In this document: in pieces, positions 44,869 to 57,183 of the stretch
Numbering within the stretch: the first letter of the stretch is position 1
Layout of the letters: each line of letters starts with the position of its first letter
NCBI GenBank assembly: GCA_958299035.1
Contig: CATQJL010000001.1
Location: 82,771,071-82,835,070 of the forward strand
DNA length: 64,000 nucleotides
Source: Cylicocyclus nassatus
Taxonomy: Eukaryota; Nematoda; Chromadorea; Rhabditida; Strongylidae
Direction: 5' to 3'
Notes under the pieces: generated by a model
What the model was told of the DNA's origin: nothing
What the model saw: only the letters and a program-made list of their open reading frames with translations
Database searches by the model: none
Program-made: the position numbers and the translations under genes

Positions 44869-47027
44869 TAGAAGGTTTAATTTAGTGGAAGCGGAGTTCT
44901 ATCAATAAAGTTAGGATTTTAATGCGTAATCCGGCATAACAAGAGGATAAGAGGTCCGCTTGTTATTTGTTCGAAAAGTTAGCAAACACCATGATTCGCG
45001 AGATCGATTATTGGTAAAAAACGATCTTAAATGATAGAGATGGCAAAGTTCTTGGCTTAACAGACAAAAGCACAGCAAACTTTGCGCAAGCTTGAAGTTG
45101 GAAATAACACTTTTGCGGTTTTAGGAAGTGGGTTTGAGAATTATCATGAACAATATGGGAATCAGTGAGAAAAGTGGGTGTCGGCCGCAAATTACTTCGG
45201 AAATCTGAAGCAAAAAAAAGATTTTAATTTCAAGAAGAAGAGTGTAAAAGAAATGTACGTAAGATATGATCCACTCGAGAGCGGTCTTGACGTTAAGTCA
45301 TTTCAACAAAGGCTCAGACAAACGCAGAGAAACCAGCAAAGTTGTAGCTTCGGCATTTTCGATGAAAGTCTTGAAAACAGCGACGCAAAGTCTAGCACGA
45401 AAATAGCGGCTAATGTGAGATGTATAGGTCATTCGAAAAAACCTGAGGATGGCGTGACCGCGTGCGATACGCATGCTCCTCCCGGCAACCGCATTTTCTA
45501 GGTTTTCGTTCTATCGAATGGTTTTTTCTGCTTATTTTTGAGCTTTAGACATTGGAAGAGAATGAGCTGAAAGTTGAGGCGATGCGCTTTGTATGAGTTT
45601 GTGCTCCTGCAGTCGCAAAGACCGCAGTCAAATCCGTCGTCACAATTCAAACGTCCTATACATACAAGGAAAGCACACTCAATGACAAGGCATGAGCTAG
45701 AAGGTACACCAGCGCCTCGGCTTTGAGTGCTCATTTCAAATCTGCTTTCCATACTTGGTAAACGTCTATTGCAAAGCGTAGGAAGGTATGCACGGCGTTG
45801 GTGCCGCCTCTTTATTTCAAACAATCGTCTTTTTCAAAATGAGAACATTTCTACGCAATAAAAATGTAACAAAAGTTATCTTTTTGAAGTGTTTGCTATT
45901 TTTAATCTAAAGGAAAATTAGAAATGGAGCTAATGCAATTTACACAAAGTGGTATATGAGATGACAAAGTGGTTAAAGTGTACTACCAACGAGCGCGGGG
46001 CTGAAATGGGATTGGAATATAGAGAAGTAAATTTTGATCCATATTTTATTTGATGAGTCAACTATCAAAGGTGTTTGTTACATCAGAGGAAGCTAAGAAC
46101 GACCGCACGGAGGAGAGTAACAACCATTGGTTTGTGGTCTGCTATGTGTGCCCCACCCTCCAACTTATATACTTGCCTGCTACAAATCATCAAAAAGTAC
46201 TTTCAGGATTAGCAAAAGCAGATTGAAAGTAATAATGGAAGTGAATGCCATTTCAATTTGCATAATTCTTGATAATTCATAAATAGAAGCATGAGCATGA
46301 TAGTAAAGTACGGGGCATTCATAAAATGGTGACTAAACACTTGATGGTCTTTGCACTCCAGCATCATAGAACACCCACATAAAAAACATCACCTTGATGC
46401 TCGTCAGGCACTTTCAACAGTTAAATGCTACCATGTGTATACTAAAAACAATCTTCGGTATAGAGATAAAAACCAAAAAATGCGGTTGCAGGAAGTGCCT
46501 ACGCGACGTGGTTCTTCCATGGTAAATGGAAATCAAGAAAAAAACTGAAAACGGACAATGGCGAACTTCATCTCCAGTAGTTCAGACTGCTTTCATGCAT
46601 ACATCGTATTCTAGAAACCTTCGAAACTTTGACGTACCATAATTTCACGCGTACAAGGCGCGGGGTGGTCCTAGCTTTCATCGAGCTGCTCAGCCGCCAT
46701 TGAACGTAGATTCCAAATCTGTTTTTGTTATCTGCAAGAGGACTCTAATTATAAGTGTTTTTGAAGCGAAAAATGAAAACAGAACTAAAGTAAAATCAGT
46801 TCTTACGGTGTTTACAGCACTAGTGTTGCATACGTCTGTAACAGAAAGAAGGCCTTGAGCAAATGGAGTGCATTGATAAGCGATAGGTACACGATGATGC
46901 TAAAACACAGAACACATTTCATATCATCTATACATTGAGCAACCATCATTCTTGATCGTACCGTTGATTTCACTCACCATTGTTTATCGTCTTACACCCT
47001 GTCGCACTGAAAGTCCTTTCTTTCATA
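44869..47027. other. Mostly unassigned
   Basis: Apart from the 45178-45501 frame, only short or antisense frames (45498-45824 minus, 46351-46548 plus), unrecognised. No mirrored repeats seen. Confidence 0.35.
45178..45501 (+). CDS. Unrecognised 107-codon frame with a TACC-like motif
   Basis: A charged, low-hydrophobicity frame. KKKSVKEMYVRYDPLES resembles the SLYxKFDPL motif before the coiled coil of TACC proteins (centrosomal spindle factors). The rest is not recognised and no coiled-coil exon is seen downstream before the stop. If real, it is probably a part-exon; the start codon choice is only the first ATG in the open frame. Single-motif evidence, so weak. Confidence 0.2.
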   Translation: MSAANYFGNLKQKKDFNFKKKSVKEMYVRYDPLESGLDVKSFQQRLRQTQRNQQSCSFGIFDESLENSDAKSSTKIAANVRCIGHSKKPEDGVTACDTHAPPGNRIF

Positions 47028-48686
47028 CAGTGACCGCCAAAGAGTTGCGGACAAGTTGCACTCCTTTTTTCAGCGTTCATTTTCGAATGGAAAACGAGGA
47101 CGGAAAAATGATTTTATTACAGGAGACGATAGAGTTCTTCAAGAGCTACAACCCACACACTGTGCTTTCTATAAACTTGTGTTCTAAAAATTTTAAAAAT
47201 CTTTTTCTAGAAAAGTCCGAAAATGGCCACGTCACAATATCGCGGACAAAAATTCTTCGAACGCGAAAATTTCGTTTTAGGTCTGATTTTAGAGCAAAAC
47301 AGAAGCTTTCCGAACAGGTAAGCATACTATACCGTAGAGCTCAGACAACAATCGGATAGTGGTTACTTCCAAAAAAAACGCAAGTTTGAATTTTATTTTG
47401 CTTTTTCAAAAAAAATAATTTCTATTTTTCTCTTTCAAAACAAATTTCTTCACATGTAAACCTATTCAAGGCATTCAAAGCTGTTCGGATAAAGTAGATG
47501 CTCTTTACCACTCTCCATGCTTCGGACGTGTGCTGGTGAGTTTCTTGGCTGAAAATGACTCCTAACAATGCGTGCACATGACCTTACCTGCGCCTTACCT
47601 CTGACTTGTGCCGTTTGCAATCTTGTAGCTCAGCCTTCAGGCAATCTATGAGCCTATGCTTGGGCTCAATCAAAAGGGCGTAACTTCCTCGACACGATGG
47701 TATGCAAATAAGTTCAGTTTGGGCAATCCCAGAGATTTGGCGAATGGAGTGGAAGAGGGCAGCTTCAATTGTAGGCTAAGCATGTTTATGTAAGCATGTT
47801 TCAGCTAAAGTTGAAAAGAGCTCCTTTCGCTGCCAATTTCATCCTGGAAGTTCAAAACTGTTAATTTTCTTGTAAGAGATCCATTTCGAAGCTCTAAGAC
47901 TGTTCTGGTGTTCATAAGAGCCTTCGCTCCTATCACCTCTAAGGCTGCCTTCTTCCACCCCATCCGCCAAATCTCTGGGATTGTCCAAAGTAAACTAATT
48001 TGCAAACTGTCGTGTAGAAAACGTCACGCTCTTTCGAATGAGCCGAAGCACAAGCTCATAGATTGCCTGGAGGCTGAGCTACAAGCCTGCAAAGCACAAG
48101 TCAGTGGTGGGGCGCAGGTAAGGTCATGTGCACCCACTGTCAAGAGCCATTTTCAGCAAAGAAGCTCACCAGCACACGTCCGATGCACAGAAGATGGCAA
48201 AGAGCATCCGTTTCATCCGAATAGCATTGTTGGGAAGTCTCGAACAGGATCCCATATGAAGAAATTTGGCTTGAAAAAGGATTTAGAAGTTATTTCTTTG
48301 AAAAAAAGCAAAATAAAATTCAAGCTTGGGTTTTTTTGGAAGTAACCACTATCTCATTGTTGTCCTCGGTGAGCTCTACGATATACTATGCTTACCTGTT
48401 CGGAAAGCTTCTGTTTTGCTCTAAAAAAAGACCTAAAAGGAAATTTTCGCGTTCGAAGAATTATTGTCCACGACATTGTGACGCAGCCATTTTCGGACTT
48501 TTTCTAGAAAAAGATTTTTAAGACTTTTAGAATACATGTTTCTTAGAAAGCAAAGTGTAAGGGTTGTAGCTCTTGAAGAGCTCTATCGCCTGCTGCAACT
48601 TAATCACTTTTTATCTTTGTTTTCCATCCGAAAATGAGCGATGAAAAAAGGAGAGCAACTTGTCCGCAACTTTTTGGCGGTCACTG
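47028..48686. mobile_element. Tc1-type foldback element, CAGTGACCGCCAAA ends
   Basis: CAGTGACCGCCAAAGAGTTG at left and the complement of CAGTGACCGCCAAAAAGTTG at right, TA on both sides; 1659 bp. Arms of about 650 bp mirror each other (CTCAGCCTTCAGGCAATCTA at about 47630 and TAGATTGCCTGGAGGCTGAG at about 48058). Frames of 135 and 145 codons run through the arms; no transposase motif. It abuts the next element within 6 bp. Confidence 0.85.
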
Positions 48687-48692
48687 TATATA

Positions 48693-49368
48693 CAGGATGT
48701 CCCAAAAGTATGTATGCACTGTTTAATCATTGACATCTCTCTTCCCAAGAAGTCTTTCGCCTTGCTTTAGGTAACATTTGTAGAGCTGGCTTCAACTTAG
48801 ATTTTCAGAGTAGAACGAGTCACCCATCTCTCTTCGTTACTGTATGATTACGGTAGGAACTTGAAACATATGGTGCCAATGTGAAAAAGCTGCCATTTCA
48901 AATTTTTCAAAAAAATTGTGAAAACTTGTGTAGCAGGGTTTTTATGGACGCTGAGTTCAATACTCAACTATTCATAAGATTGCGAAGCTTTCTAACGGTT
49001 AACCGCACTTTTTAGGAACATTGAAAGAATGGCAGCTACCTCTTACTTGGCATAACTCTTCAGTGAAGCATCATAATAAGTTGAGAACTTTACTGTTAAA
49101 ATCGGCAACTCTAATTAGCCTAACGTATAAGTTTTCGGGCTGTTTTATTTCTTTTCTGAGGCAAAATATGGCCTTTCATGGCTCAAAACCCTCTTTGAAG
49201 TTTCTACCGTAATCTTACAGTAGCGAAGAAGGATGGGTGATTCGTTCTATGCTGATAATCTAAGTTGAAGCCAGCTCTACAAAATGTTGCCTAAAGCAAG
49301 GCGAAAGACTTTTTAGGAAGAGAGATATTAACTATCAAACAGTGCATACATACTTTTGGGACACCCTG
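48693..49368. mobile_element. Foldback element, CAGGATGTCCCAAAAGTA family, copy 2
   Basis: CAGGATGTCCCAAAAGTATG and complement, TA-flanked, 676 bp. The interior closely follows 6190-6870 (CTCTCTTCCCAAGAAGTC, GTAGAGCTGGCTTCAACTTA). Confidence 0.85.
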
Positions 49369-49373
49369 TATAT

Positions 49374-49734
49374 CACTGGCGGACCTAGGGGGGAGCGCCC
49401 CCCCCCCCCCCCGAGAACGGGTCGCGAAATTTTAAAATTTACTTACGTGGGTTATAAAATTGCGCAAATAACTTGTTTATTTTTGTAAACAATTAAAATA
49501 TTTTAAAATTTTTTAAAAATTCAAATTAGCCTTGTAAAAAAATTTTTTTGGGGCTTAGCGTCAGCCACGCCCCGAAAAAAATTCCAGATTATAGGAGTTA
49601 GGGACCCACAAAAATTTTGAGAAGCACCCCTAAAATTTTTTCGGAGTGCGTGGCTGACGCCACGCACCTTCATTAAAAAAAATTTTTCGCCGCGCCTCCC
49701 CTTCCCCCGGTCCGAAATCCTGCGATCGCCCCTC
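49374..49734. mobile_element. hAT-type MITE relic
   Basis: CACTGGCGGACCTAGG (first bases mutated) then a C run, GAGAACGGGTCGCGAAATTT, and on the right CGTGGCTGACGCCACGC. Matches 61595-61929 and 31574-31971. The right terminus is eroded. Confidence 0.65.
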
Positions 49735-49739
49735 ATATA

Positions 49740-50279
49740 TTAGGTTGTCCCGAAAGTTTTGTCTGTTTTTTCAAACCACTATAAAACCACGCACAATAAA
49801 GACCTGAATGATTTTCAACATGCATTCAATGCAGCTTTTCTTCCTCTTTTTTAAGGATACATATTCGAACCATAATCTTGTATGCTTTTTTTGATAATTG
49901 CCAAAATCCTTCATCCGTCAATTTTATCTGCTCAAAGTTGGGCTAACTTTTAAGAATTTCATTTCTGGAAAGTTTAAGTATGCATCAAATAAAGCAATTC
50001 TCGTACTACAAGGAGATGTTTTTATATCTCCTAATCTGCTGTTTTTAGCTCCAGAAAATTATTCTTTTCGGAGGTCTCGATTTTTGCCCAAGACATGAAA
50101 CACCCAACTGCAGCAAATACACGGAAGCTTTTGAAATTCCTGTAAATTGGAACATGATTTTTATTGAACATTATTTATACAACATAACCAAGTTTGATTT
50201 GCTTCGAGAAAGCAGCTTTCTAAAAATTTCGATAATTTTAGGTGGTAAATGTAATCAAAAAGCCGCGGTTTTCCTTAAA
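49740..50279. mobile_element. Truncated mariner-type element, TTAGGTTGTCCCGAAAG end
   Basis: Starts with TTAGGTTGTCCCGAAAGTTT next to TA; the right end is missing and the next element starts at 50282. A 66-codon frame (49898-50098) is unrecognised. Confidence 0.5.
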
Positions 50280-50281
50280 TA

Positions 50282-51299
50282 TTAGGTCGTTCCGAAAGTA
50301 ATGTCGCTTTTTTCAAACGTATGCCACATTTCGTGGAACAAAAATGTGTAAGAGATTCTGGTAGCATTTGATGCAGCATTTCATTCTCTTTCTTATGGTT
50401 ATGAAGTTGTTGCAATACGATCAATGAGCTTCCAGGAAAGAGTCAAAATCTGCGACCTGTGCTATTAAGATTGCCAAGTTTCACAATTTTTCTAAAATTT
50501 TATAACAAACCTCAAAAGGAGTCCAAGTGATGGATGGATGGAGCAAATTATACAGGAAACAGCACAACTTTTTTCTACTTTCCAGAGCTCGTCATAATTT
50601 TTGTACAGATTTTTTGATGGAACCACCGAATTTTAGCAGGCTCATCTCAGACAAAAGTGCATCAAACGCCAGCAAGTCTCCGGATTTTGAAAGTTACAAA
50701 GATGGATTATGGTTTGGCAACAATTTTACAAACCAAACGAGCATTCACCGCTTCGGTTTAGCAACTTTCAAAAATTTCGGGTACACCTTGGGGTGCCTTG
50801 GAAAAGTTGACTTATGATAATTTTATCCCGGAAAACTTGATGAATCGGAAACAAAAAACAACCAATAAAAAGAGGAGAAAAAGCTGCCTCGAATGACATC
50901 CGAGTTGCTTGCCGGTTGTTGCTCTGTGTGGTTTGAGTTGACCAAAATGCAATTTCATATCATTGAAATATTGATTCCAGAAACTCTAAGAAGCAGGCTA
51001 AGGAGAAGGAAAAATTATCCCGTGTCCTATAGGGTTTGCTTCATCTAACTGTCACTTGCACATCTTCGGAGAAAGGTACAAAAATTTAAAAAAATAGCCG
51101 AACTTGACAATGGCAAAAGGCATGAGTCGCAGATTTTGGTATTTTTCGAGAGCTCATTGAACATTATGCAGTGAAATTAGAACCATCAGAAAGAGAATGA
51201 AGTGCTGCATCGAATGTTCCTAAGATCTCTTGAAAATGCTGATTCCACGAATAGTGGCGTTCATTCGAAAAAAGCGACATTACTTTCGGAACGACCTAA
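50282..51299. mobile_element. Mariner-type foldback element, TTAGGTCGTTCCGAAAG, full copy
   Basis: TTAGGTCGTTCCGAAAGTAA and complement with TA on both sides; 1018 bp. Matches 5150-6169 in plan and 8772-9560 in sequence. No transposase. Confidence 0.85.
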
Positions 51300-52278
51300 T
51301 ATATTAGGTTGTCTCATAATTAATGCACGTTTTTATTTGCTTGCTTTAACAAAGCAAACAGACTCAACCCAACAAAGGGTGAGGGGTACTGTTCGATAGA
51401 GCAAAGCAAGCTCTACAAGATGGCACTCATGTCTTTGCGCCATGCTCGATCCACGGAGAGTTCGAACTCAAAATCTAAAGATTTCCAAATGCCCAAAAAA
51501 TCGAAAAAAAAATCAGATTTTCGTCCAAATAATTTCTACGGACCTCCCACTTGCTCACATCAATACTATCGATATCTGATATCCATATGTGCGATTGCCG
51601 TATTTTTTCCTTGACTAGAAACTGAGGAAACGAAAATTTTCGTGTTTTCTAAAAGCAATGCTGAGCCGTTTTTGCATATGTAGTTTTACACTACAAGCTA
51701 GGTAAGCATAACTGTAGGTTTTCAGCCCATTCCAAGCGGTAGTTTTCGAAAAATAACGAATTCGGATTTTTCGTTTCAGTTGCAGTGCTAAAATCGACAT
51801 TTCTCGAGAAGTACCGCTCGAAATAGGCTGAAAACCTATAGTTATGCTTACCTAGGCTTGTAGTATAAAACTACATATGCAAAAACGGCTCAGCACTGCT
51901 TTTAGAAAAACACGAAAATTTTCGTTTTCTCAGTTTCTAGTCAAGGAAAAAATACGGCAATTGCACATGTTGATATCAGATATCGATAGTATTGATGTGA
52001 GCGAGTGGGAACTCCGTAGAAATTATTTGGACGAAGATCTGATTTTTTCGATTTTTTGGGCATTTGGAAATCTTTAGATTTTGAGTTCGAACTCTCACAA
52101 GAGAAGGAAGGTGGGTCGAAGTGGCCTTTCAGAATGAGGTGGGCATCATCTTGTAGGGCTTCGAACGCTGATTTCAAATCTGCCTTCCTTATCTGCGGCG
52201 CGTTTTTGGGCGAGGAGTTATGAGAGTTTTTAGAAAGCGGAAGTCGATTCAAGTACAATCAAGGACAGCACACCGCTG

Positions 52279-52352
52279 TGTGCCGTCTGGTGTAGTGGTT
52301 AGTGTCGCGGTCTTGCAGGCAGAGGCTGCGAGGTTCGAATATCCTGTTGTGG
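52279..52352 (+). other. tRNA-like sequence (pol III box A and box B), arm 1
   Basis: TGGTGTAGTGG (52287-52297) fits box A exactly, and GGTTCGAATAT (52331-52341) fits box B except for the last two bases, at tRNA spacing (33 bp apart). The anticodon region (TCTTGCAGGC) does not form a good stem and the T-stem is broken, so this is a tRNA relic or a tRNA-derived SINE head rather than a working tRNA. It may read as Cys or Ala. Confidence 0.6.
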
Positions 52353-52895
52353 TTTTCGTTTTGCTGGTCATACAAAAAATTTGTATGAGCACGCGTATCG
52401 TCTAAATATCAAATCTTCCTTCTTTTAACTGCAAATCTCTTCAAAAAAGTTTTATTACTCTATGTTTTCAAACCTCTATGTGCACTGATGAAGAATAGCG
52501 GAAGGCTGATGATCTTTTGCTCCTTCCGTGATGGTGCTCGTTCCACTTCACATGCGCCAAATTCCTTCAGTAAGCTCGAAAGCACAAATTTCGGCGAGAA
52601 CATCTTGTAGGTTAATGAATTTTTGACTGCGTAACTTATACGTGCGTTTTTTCAGCTTTGCCAACTATGAACGTGCGTCTTTGCATGTTGAGAACATTGT
52701 GACCTCTTACGTTCACCGGGGTGTTACGTGACAAATTGATTCTTTCGACATTTCTACCTTTACTTCAAATCACTTGCAAAGACCTTCAGAGAGAGTAGTT
52801 CTTGCCTCAAGATTCTGATAAAAGAAACAGGGGGTAGTGTACGGACGCTGCCCCATGCTCATACAAATTTTTTGTAGACCAGCAAAACGAAAACC

Positions 52896-52970
52896 ACAAC
52901 AGGATATTCGAACCTCGCAGCCTCTGCCTGCAAGACCGCGACACTAACCACTACACCAGACGGCACACAG
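52896..52970 (-). other. tRNA-like sequence, arm 2 (inverted)
   Basis: Essentially the same as 52279-52352 on the other strand (CCACTACACCA and ATATTCGAACC), as expected from the inverted repeat around it. Also not a good cloverleaf. Confidence 0.6.
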
Positions 52971-53260
52971 CGGTGTGCTGTCCTTGATTGTACTTGGATC
53001 GACTTCCGCCCCCTAAAAACCCTCATAACTCCTCGCCCAAAAACGCGCCGCAGATAAGGAAGGCAGATTTGAAATCAGCGTTCGAAGCCCTACAAGATGA
53101 TACCCACCTCATTCTGAAAGGCCACTTCGACCCACCTTCCTTCCCTTGTCAGTGGGTCGAGCATGGCGCAAAGACATGAGTGCCATCTTGTAGAGCTTGC
53201 TCTGCTCTATCGAACGGTACCCCTTACCCTTTGTTGGGTTGAGTCTGGTTGCTTTGTTAA

Positions 53261-53616
53261 AGGCAGCGTCCAGGCAGATCTGGACCTATGGGGCTTTTAC
53301 GTGGAAAGTACTTTTGGGGCCTAACTAAGGCACCGCCCAACCGGCAGCTTAGATAGTGCTCTAAAACGCCTGAGATATTCCCCTCAAAACTGGACCACGC
53401 GATCGTATTTCGCATGTATTCATGGCGCAAAGCGTGGATCCTGGCGCGAAACTGCCACGAAGTCATGCGAATACGATCGCGGGGTCCAGTTTCGAGGGGA
53501 ATATCTCAGCCGTTAGAGCACTATCTGAGTTGTTGGTTGGGCGTGGCTTAGTTGGGGCCCCAAAATTACAATCCACGTGAGACCCCCATGTGTCCAGACT
53601 TGCTTGGACGTTGCCT
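53261..53616. mobile_element. TTAA-type foldback element, AGGCAGCGTCCAGGCAG
   Basis: AGGCAGCGTCCAGGCAGATC at left next to TTAA, the complement of AGGCAACGTCCAAGCAAG at right next to TTGA. The two halves mirror nearly throughout (TAGATAGTGCTCTAA, GAGATATTCCCCTC). 356 bp. It interrupts the right end of the previous element. Confidence 0.75.
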
Positions 53617-53689
53617 TTGAATGTATGGTCTTGGTGTGCCCAGGCTGGTCGAATTTAGTGAAAAAACAGGTGCGTACTGTACCGTGAAT

Positions 53690-53800
53690 TACCGTACCGC
53701 CCCCCCTCCCCGAGAATGGGCCGCGAAATGTTTGAAAATGTCTTAAATAAGTAAAGAAAAATTATGCAAGAAACTCATTTTACTTTTGAATGGATAAAGT
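53690..53800. repeat. Partial hAT-MITE-like sequence
   Basis: CCCCCCTCCCCGAGAATGGG and CCGCGAAATGTTTGAAAATG match the left part of the 61595 element (GAGAATGGGCCGCGAAATTT). Ends missing. Confidence 0.5.
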
Positions 53801-53825
53801 AACATTTCATATCATTTTGATAATA

Positions 53826-54505
53826 CAGAGTGTCCCAAAAGTAAGTACACACTTTTCAATCGCCAATATTTCTCTTCCCTATGGATTTTTTTTGCCAGTC
53901 AAGTACCATTCTGTAGAGGAGACTTTAACTTAGATTTGCAGTATCGAGCGAATCACCGATCACCCTTCGTTACTGTAGGATTACGGTAAGAATTTCCAGC
54001 ATGTGGAACCACTGTGAAATATGGCATCTGACAAAATTTTTGTCAAAAAAACTGAAAAATAGTGTACTAAGGTTTTCGCGCACGCTCATTTCACTACACA
54101 ACTTTTTATGAGTGTTTTCAGCTTTTTTGACGGTGCAATCACATTTCTGACAAATACTGGGATTTCGGTTATTACGGTTTACCTGGGATAACTCTTTGGA
54201 AAGAAGCATCACAGTAAAGTAGAAATTTCATATTCGAAATCAGAGGCTTCCACAACCATAGCACAAGGGTATTCGGCTCGTTTGGTTTCGTTCCAAGGCA
54301 GAATATGGCTTCCAATGGCCCAAAATCCTTGTCGAAGTTCCTACAGTAATCCTACAGTAATGAGCGGCGATCGGCGATTCGCTCGATATAGTGAATCTAA
54401 GTTGAAGCCTCCTCTACAGGATAGTACTTAAAGGGTAGAAAAAGAAGCAAAGTGAAGAGAGATATCTACGATTGAAAAGTGTGTACTTACTTTTGGGACA
54501 CTCTG
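53826..54505. mobile_element. Foldback element, CAGAGTGTCCCAAAAGTA family, copy 3
   Basis: CAGAGTGTCCCAAAAGTAAG and complement, TA-flanked, 680 bp. The same plan as 6190-6870 and 48693-49368, though the sequence has diverged. Confidence 0.85.
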
Positions 54506-55276
54506 TATATATACACCGCTTGAAATTTAGTGTTGCAACACGCCCGCACTTATCCTGTAAGCGTATGCTCGATATTCATCAATCTGTTTGTCAAAGCACG
54601 TACTCATAATCAATTGTGATGCTCAACACGCATGCGGCCATGTCCTTTCATACGCAGAGACCAACGTTATTGGTCTTTTTTATACTTACGAAGGAAAGGG
54701 GTGTAACAACCAAACTCGGAAAATTTGATAGCATCGTTCAGCACTGGACAGTTTTTGTCCTGCAATGTTGATGTATTATCTCCCTCATATTGTGCAGTGG
54801 CTAATCGGGGGGGGGGGGGCTTATCTGTAATTTTGGACCTTGAGCTAAATTTCATAGAAACTCAAAAAGACAATATTTTCGGATAACACCTAAGGCAATG
54901 AAGTCAAGTGGAGAGTAGAGAATGACACATTGACGAGCTTCCGCCCGTCGTTACCCTCTGATAAAAAAACGGAAAGCTTTTGAAACATAACTTTGATTTT
55001 ATAAACGATGATGCTATAAACTTTGATAAATGGATATGTGAATGAAATTTCAAATATAAAAGGTGTGTGAATGGAATGTCAAATATATCGGATTAATTTC
55101 GGAAGATTCCACAAATTCTCAGTTTTGATTTTCAACTGTTCATTGAGTATGTTTTATTAGGATAAAGATTTCTTGTGAGCTGTGTCTTCCTTAATCATTC
55201 CAGGAGCAGGATGAACTAAGCACGGATGGGAAATAGTGGTAATGGAGTTAAAGCTTACAAATAGGTTGTTAAACAA
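54506..55276. other. No recognised gene
   Basis: Contains an 11-base G run (54808-54818). A 62-codon minus frame (54667-54855) is unrecognised. Confidence 0.4.
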
Positions 55277-55455
55277 ATGTCTTCTCAAAAGAATTGTTTC
55301 AACCACATTGACAATTATTTTCAAACTGCTTCTATCGAGAGTATGGAAGTCCTTTCATGTGGCTGTTTTGAACATGTTAGAAGGCTAGCGATTTCACAAC
55401 AGCCACAAGAGAGCTGTGCAGTCTACTTCCGCAAGAACTGTATTCAGTTGCTGCA

Positions 55456-55905
55456 TTAGAAAGATTTTGTGAATCAGGTAAGCGTTTCATTATATTTATA
55501 TCATACTTTTCAAACAAGAAATGCAAAATTTGTTATCTTTGAAAGATGAAGGTCAGCATAAGAAAGTCTCGATATTTCATAGTAGCAATCATTGTAGAAA
55601 TCTAGATTATTTAAAGAAAGTTTCCTTACTTTCAATTTTCCAATTGCTCTAGGCTATCAGTGATTTTCGACGTATCAGGATATTTCTACAGTTTCTACAG
55701 CCATCGCTTCAACCTGCTTATTATCGGCACTCCCACAGTCGTTTGGAAAGTTATCTTGGAAAAAAGTAATTATCTTGAAAGTCCAAACCTTCTCAAACCT
55801 TTCCCTTCCTTTCTTAATCTGTTCCCTACTACGCCTCTGTCACCAAAAAAGGCAGAATTCGTGATTTTTTTAGATAAACTCAGAGTTTCACTGCATTCTC
55901 GAGCC
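55456..55905. repeat. Repeat inverted at 63494-63927 (left member)
   Basis: From TTAGAAAGATTTTGTGAATC (55456) to CTGCATTCTCGAGC (55903) the sequence matches the complement of 63494-63927. It contains splice-like signals (CAG-GTAAGCG at 55477; TGCTCTAG at 55652) and a 101-codon frame (55660-55965). But the spacer and the would-be exon are equally conserved, and the other copy has stops in all relevant frames, so coding is doubtful. Confidence 0.7.
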
Positions 55906-56099
55906 TTTCAATTTGTAAAAGAAATGTATGTAAAAGAAAAGGCGCAAAAGAAAAAAGAAATGTAAAAGAAATGAAAAGGAAAATAAAATGTAAAAGAAAG
56001 AAAAAAAGAAATTATAAAAAAATTATGTATGTAAAAGAAAAAAAGAAATTAAAGGAAATTATGTAAAAAATTTTTCGAAAGAAATTCCTATGTAAAAAA

Positions 56100-56912
56100 A
56101 ATTCTTCGACTCTTTCCAATAAACCCTTCAATAATTTTTTCAACACTGATGAGATTTTGCGATTTATGTATAGCAGAGGCAATCCAGTCAATCGCCCTTC
56201 TGTCCTTGTACTTCTCAAATAATTTTTCAGATATTTCAAAGATGAGAACGTCCTCTCCGGCGTTGCTAAAAGTATTCGCTATTTAATTTTCGGGTATTTG
56301 ACTCAACCTGAAGCACCTGTTGAGACTGGTAGTGTGGCCAAAACTTGGAGCAGCGCATGGACAATTAGGAGAAAGGACGTATCACAGCCATTCAGTGTTT
56401 GTAAAAGCGTCTTTCAAAGGTGGCGCTTGCGTCCATTTGCACCTCCATGCCTCCGTACTTAGTTTCAAATAAAGTTACGTCTTGGTGAGGCAGGATAGCT
56501 TCTTAAAATCCGAAGTTTACCATACCATCTTTAAAGTCTTTGAGAGTTGTCTTTTTGACGAGACTTGGTAGAAACAGGCGAATTCTCGACACGAGGGCGT
56601 AGTGAGGAGAAAATTTTCAGTTGAGTCCATCGATTAAGCCAGTCAGAAAAGGATCGTAAATTAGTCTTGAGTTCTTTTGCACCAACCGGAAATAAAGCTT
56701 TAGTTCTCCAATTAAACTCAAAAGCCTAAGCTTACCATTCCATCTCTTCTCAAGAAGCCCAGATTCATCGCTCTCATGTCCTGACGCAACCGCCGGTATC
56801 CAGCTTAGACTCTACTGAAACGTCTTATTCCTTCATTCTTCTCCAACCACATCTGCATGCTGCAGTAGCAGCTTCTGCTCCTGCTGTTCGAGTGCCTAAA
56901 TTGCCAGCTTAG
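56100..56912 (+). other. Possible coding remnants, unrecognised
   Basis: A plus frame of about 120 codons (about 56100-56462) reads FFNTDEILRFMYSRGNPVN and, after one TAA (56220-56222), YFKDENVLSGVAKSIRYLIF. It lacks a start and ends at TAG 56460. A second frame with SFLKSEVYHTIFKVFESC follows at 56475-56576, and a third (56731-56912) begins after CCTAAG and ends in TAG. They look protein-like, but I cannot name a family, and stops interrupt them. They could be exons of a decayed gene or chance. Confidence 0.25.
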
Positions 56913-57183
56913 AAAAGCTAAGGTAAAAAGCTAACATCCGGGTAGTGTTACCCGGAGACTGCAGCTGTTTCGAGAGTGTTTTCAGAGCTCTCATAGCGAC
57001 AGACATGAGGCATAGTGCGAACATGAATCGTTCTTCAGCCAAGCATACCGCATAACTGTGTGCCTCGGTAGCATCTGACAATTCGACACAGGGCCCGGCA
57101 TGAGTCGGTTTCTAGGGTTTCTGAAACGAAGTCTCCCCTGACTTTCCGAAGTTTTACGGAGTTCCCTTTGACCTGCCCGCTTA

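Larger units (their letters stand above)
51304..53256. mobile_element. Nested foldback element with two tRNA-like inserts
   Basis: Left end TTAGGTTGTCTCATAATTAA. Arms mirror from AACAAAGCAAACAGACTCAA (51349) to TTGAGTCTGGTTGCTTTGTT (about 53239). The interior repeats the 76-codon frame family of 7801-8747 (51877-52077). A second inverted pair (GCGCGTTTTTGGGCGAGGAG at 52200 and CTCCTCGCCCAAAAACGCGC at 53028) lies inside it, containing tRNA-like sequence in both arms. The right end is cut by a TTAA element at 53261. Composite of at least two foldback insertions. Confidence 0.75.

Noticed and set aside
46952..47359. 135-codon gene
   Set aside because: It lies in the arm of the 47028-48686 foldback element and starts outside it; no domain.
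52279..52352. Functional tRNA gene
   Set aside because: The anticodon and T stems do not pair, box B is damaged at its end and the acceptor stem is poor.
55456..55965. Host gene with exons LERFCES and a 113-bp second exon
   Set aside because: The joined frame hits stops, and the supposed intron is as conserved as the exons between the two inverted copies, so it behaves as a repeat.
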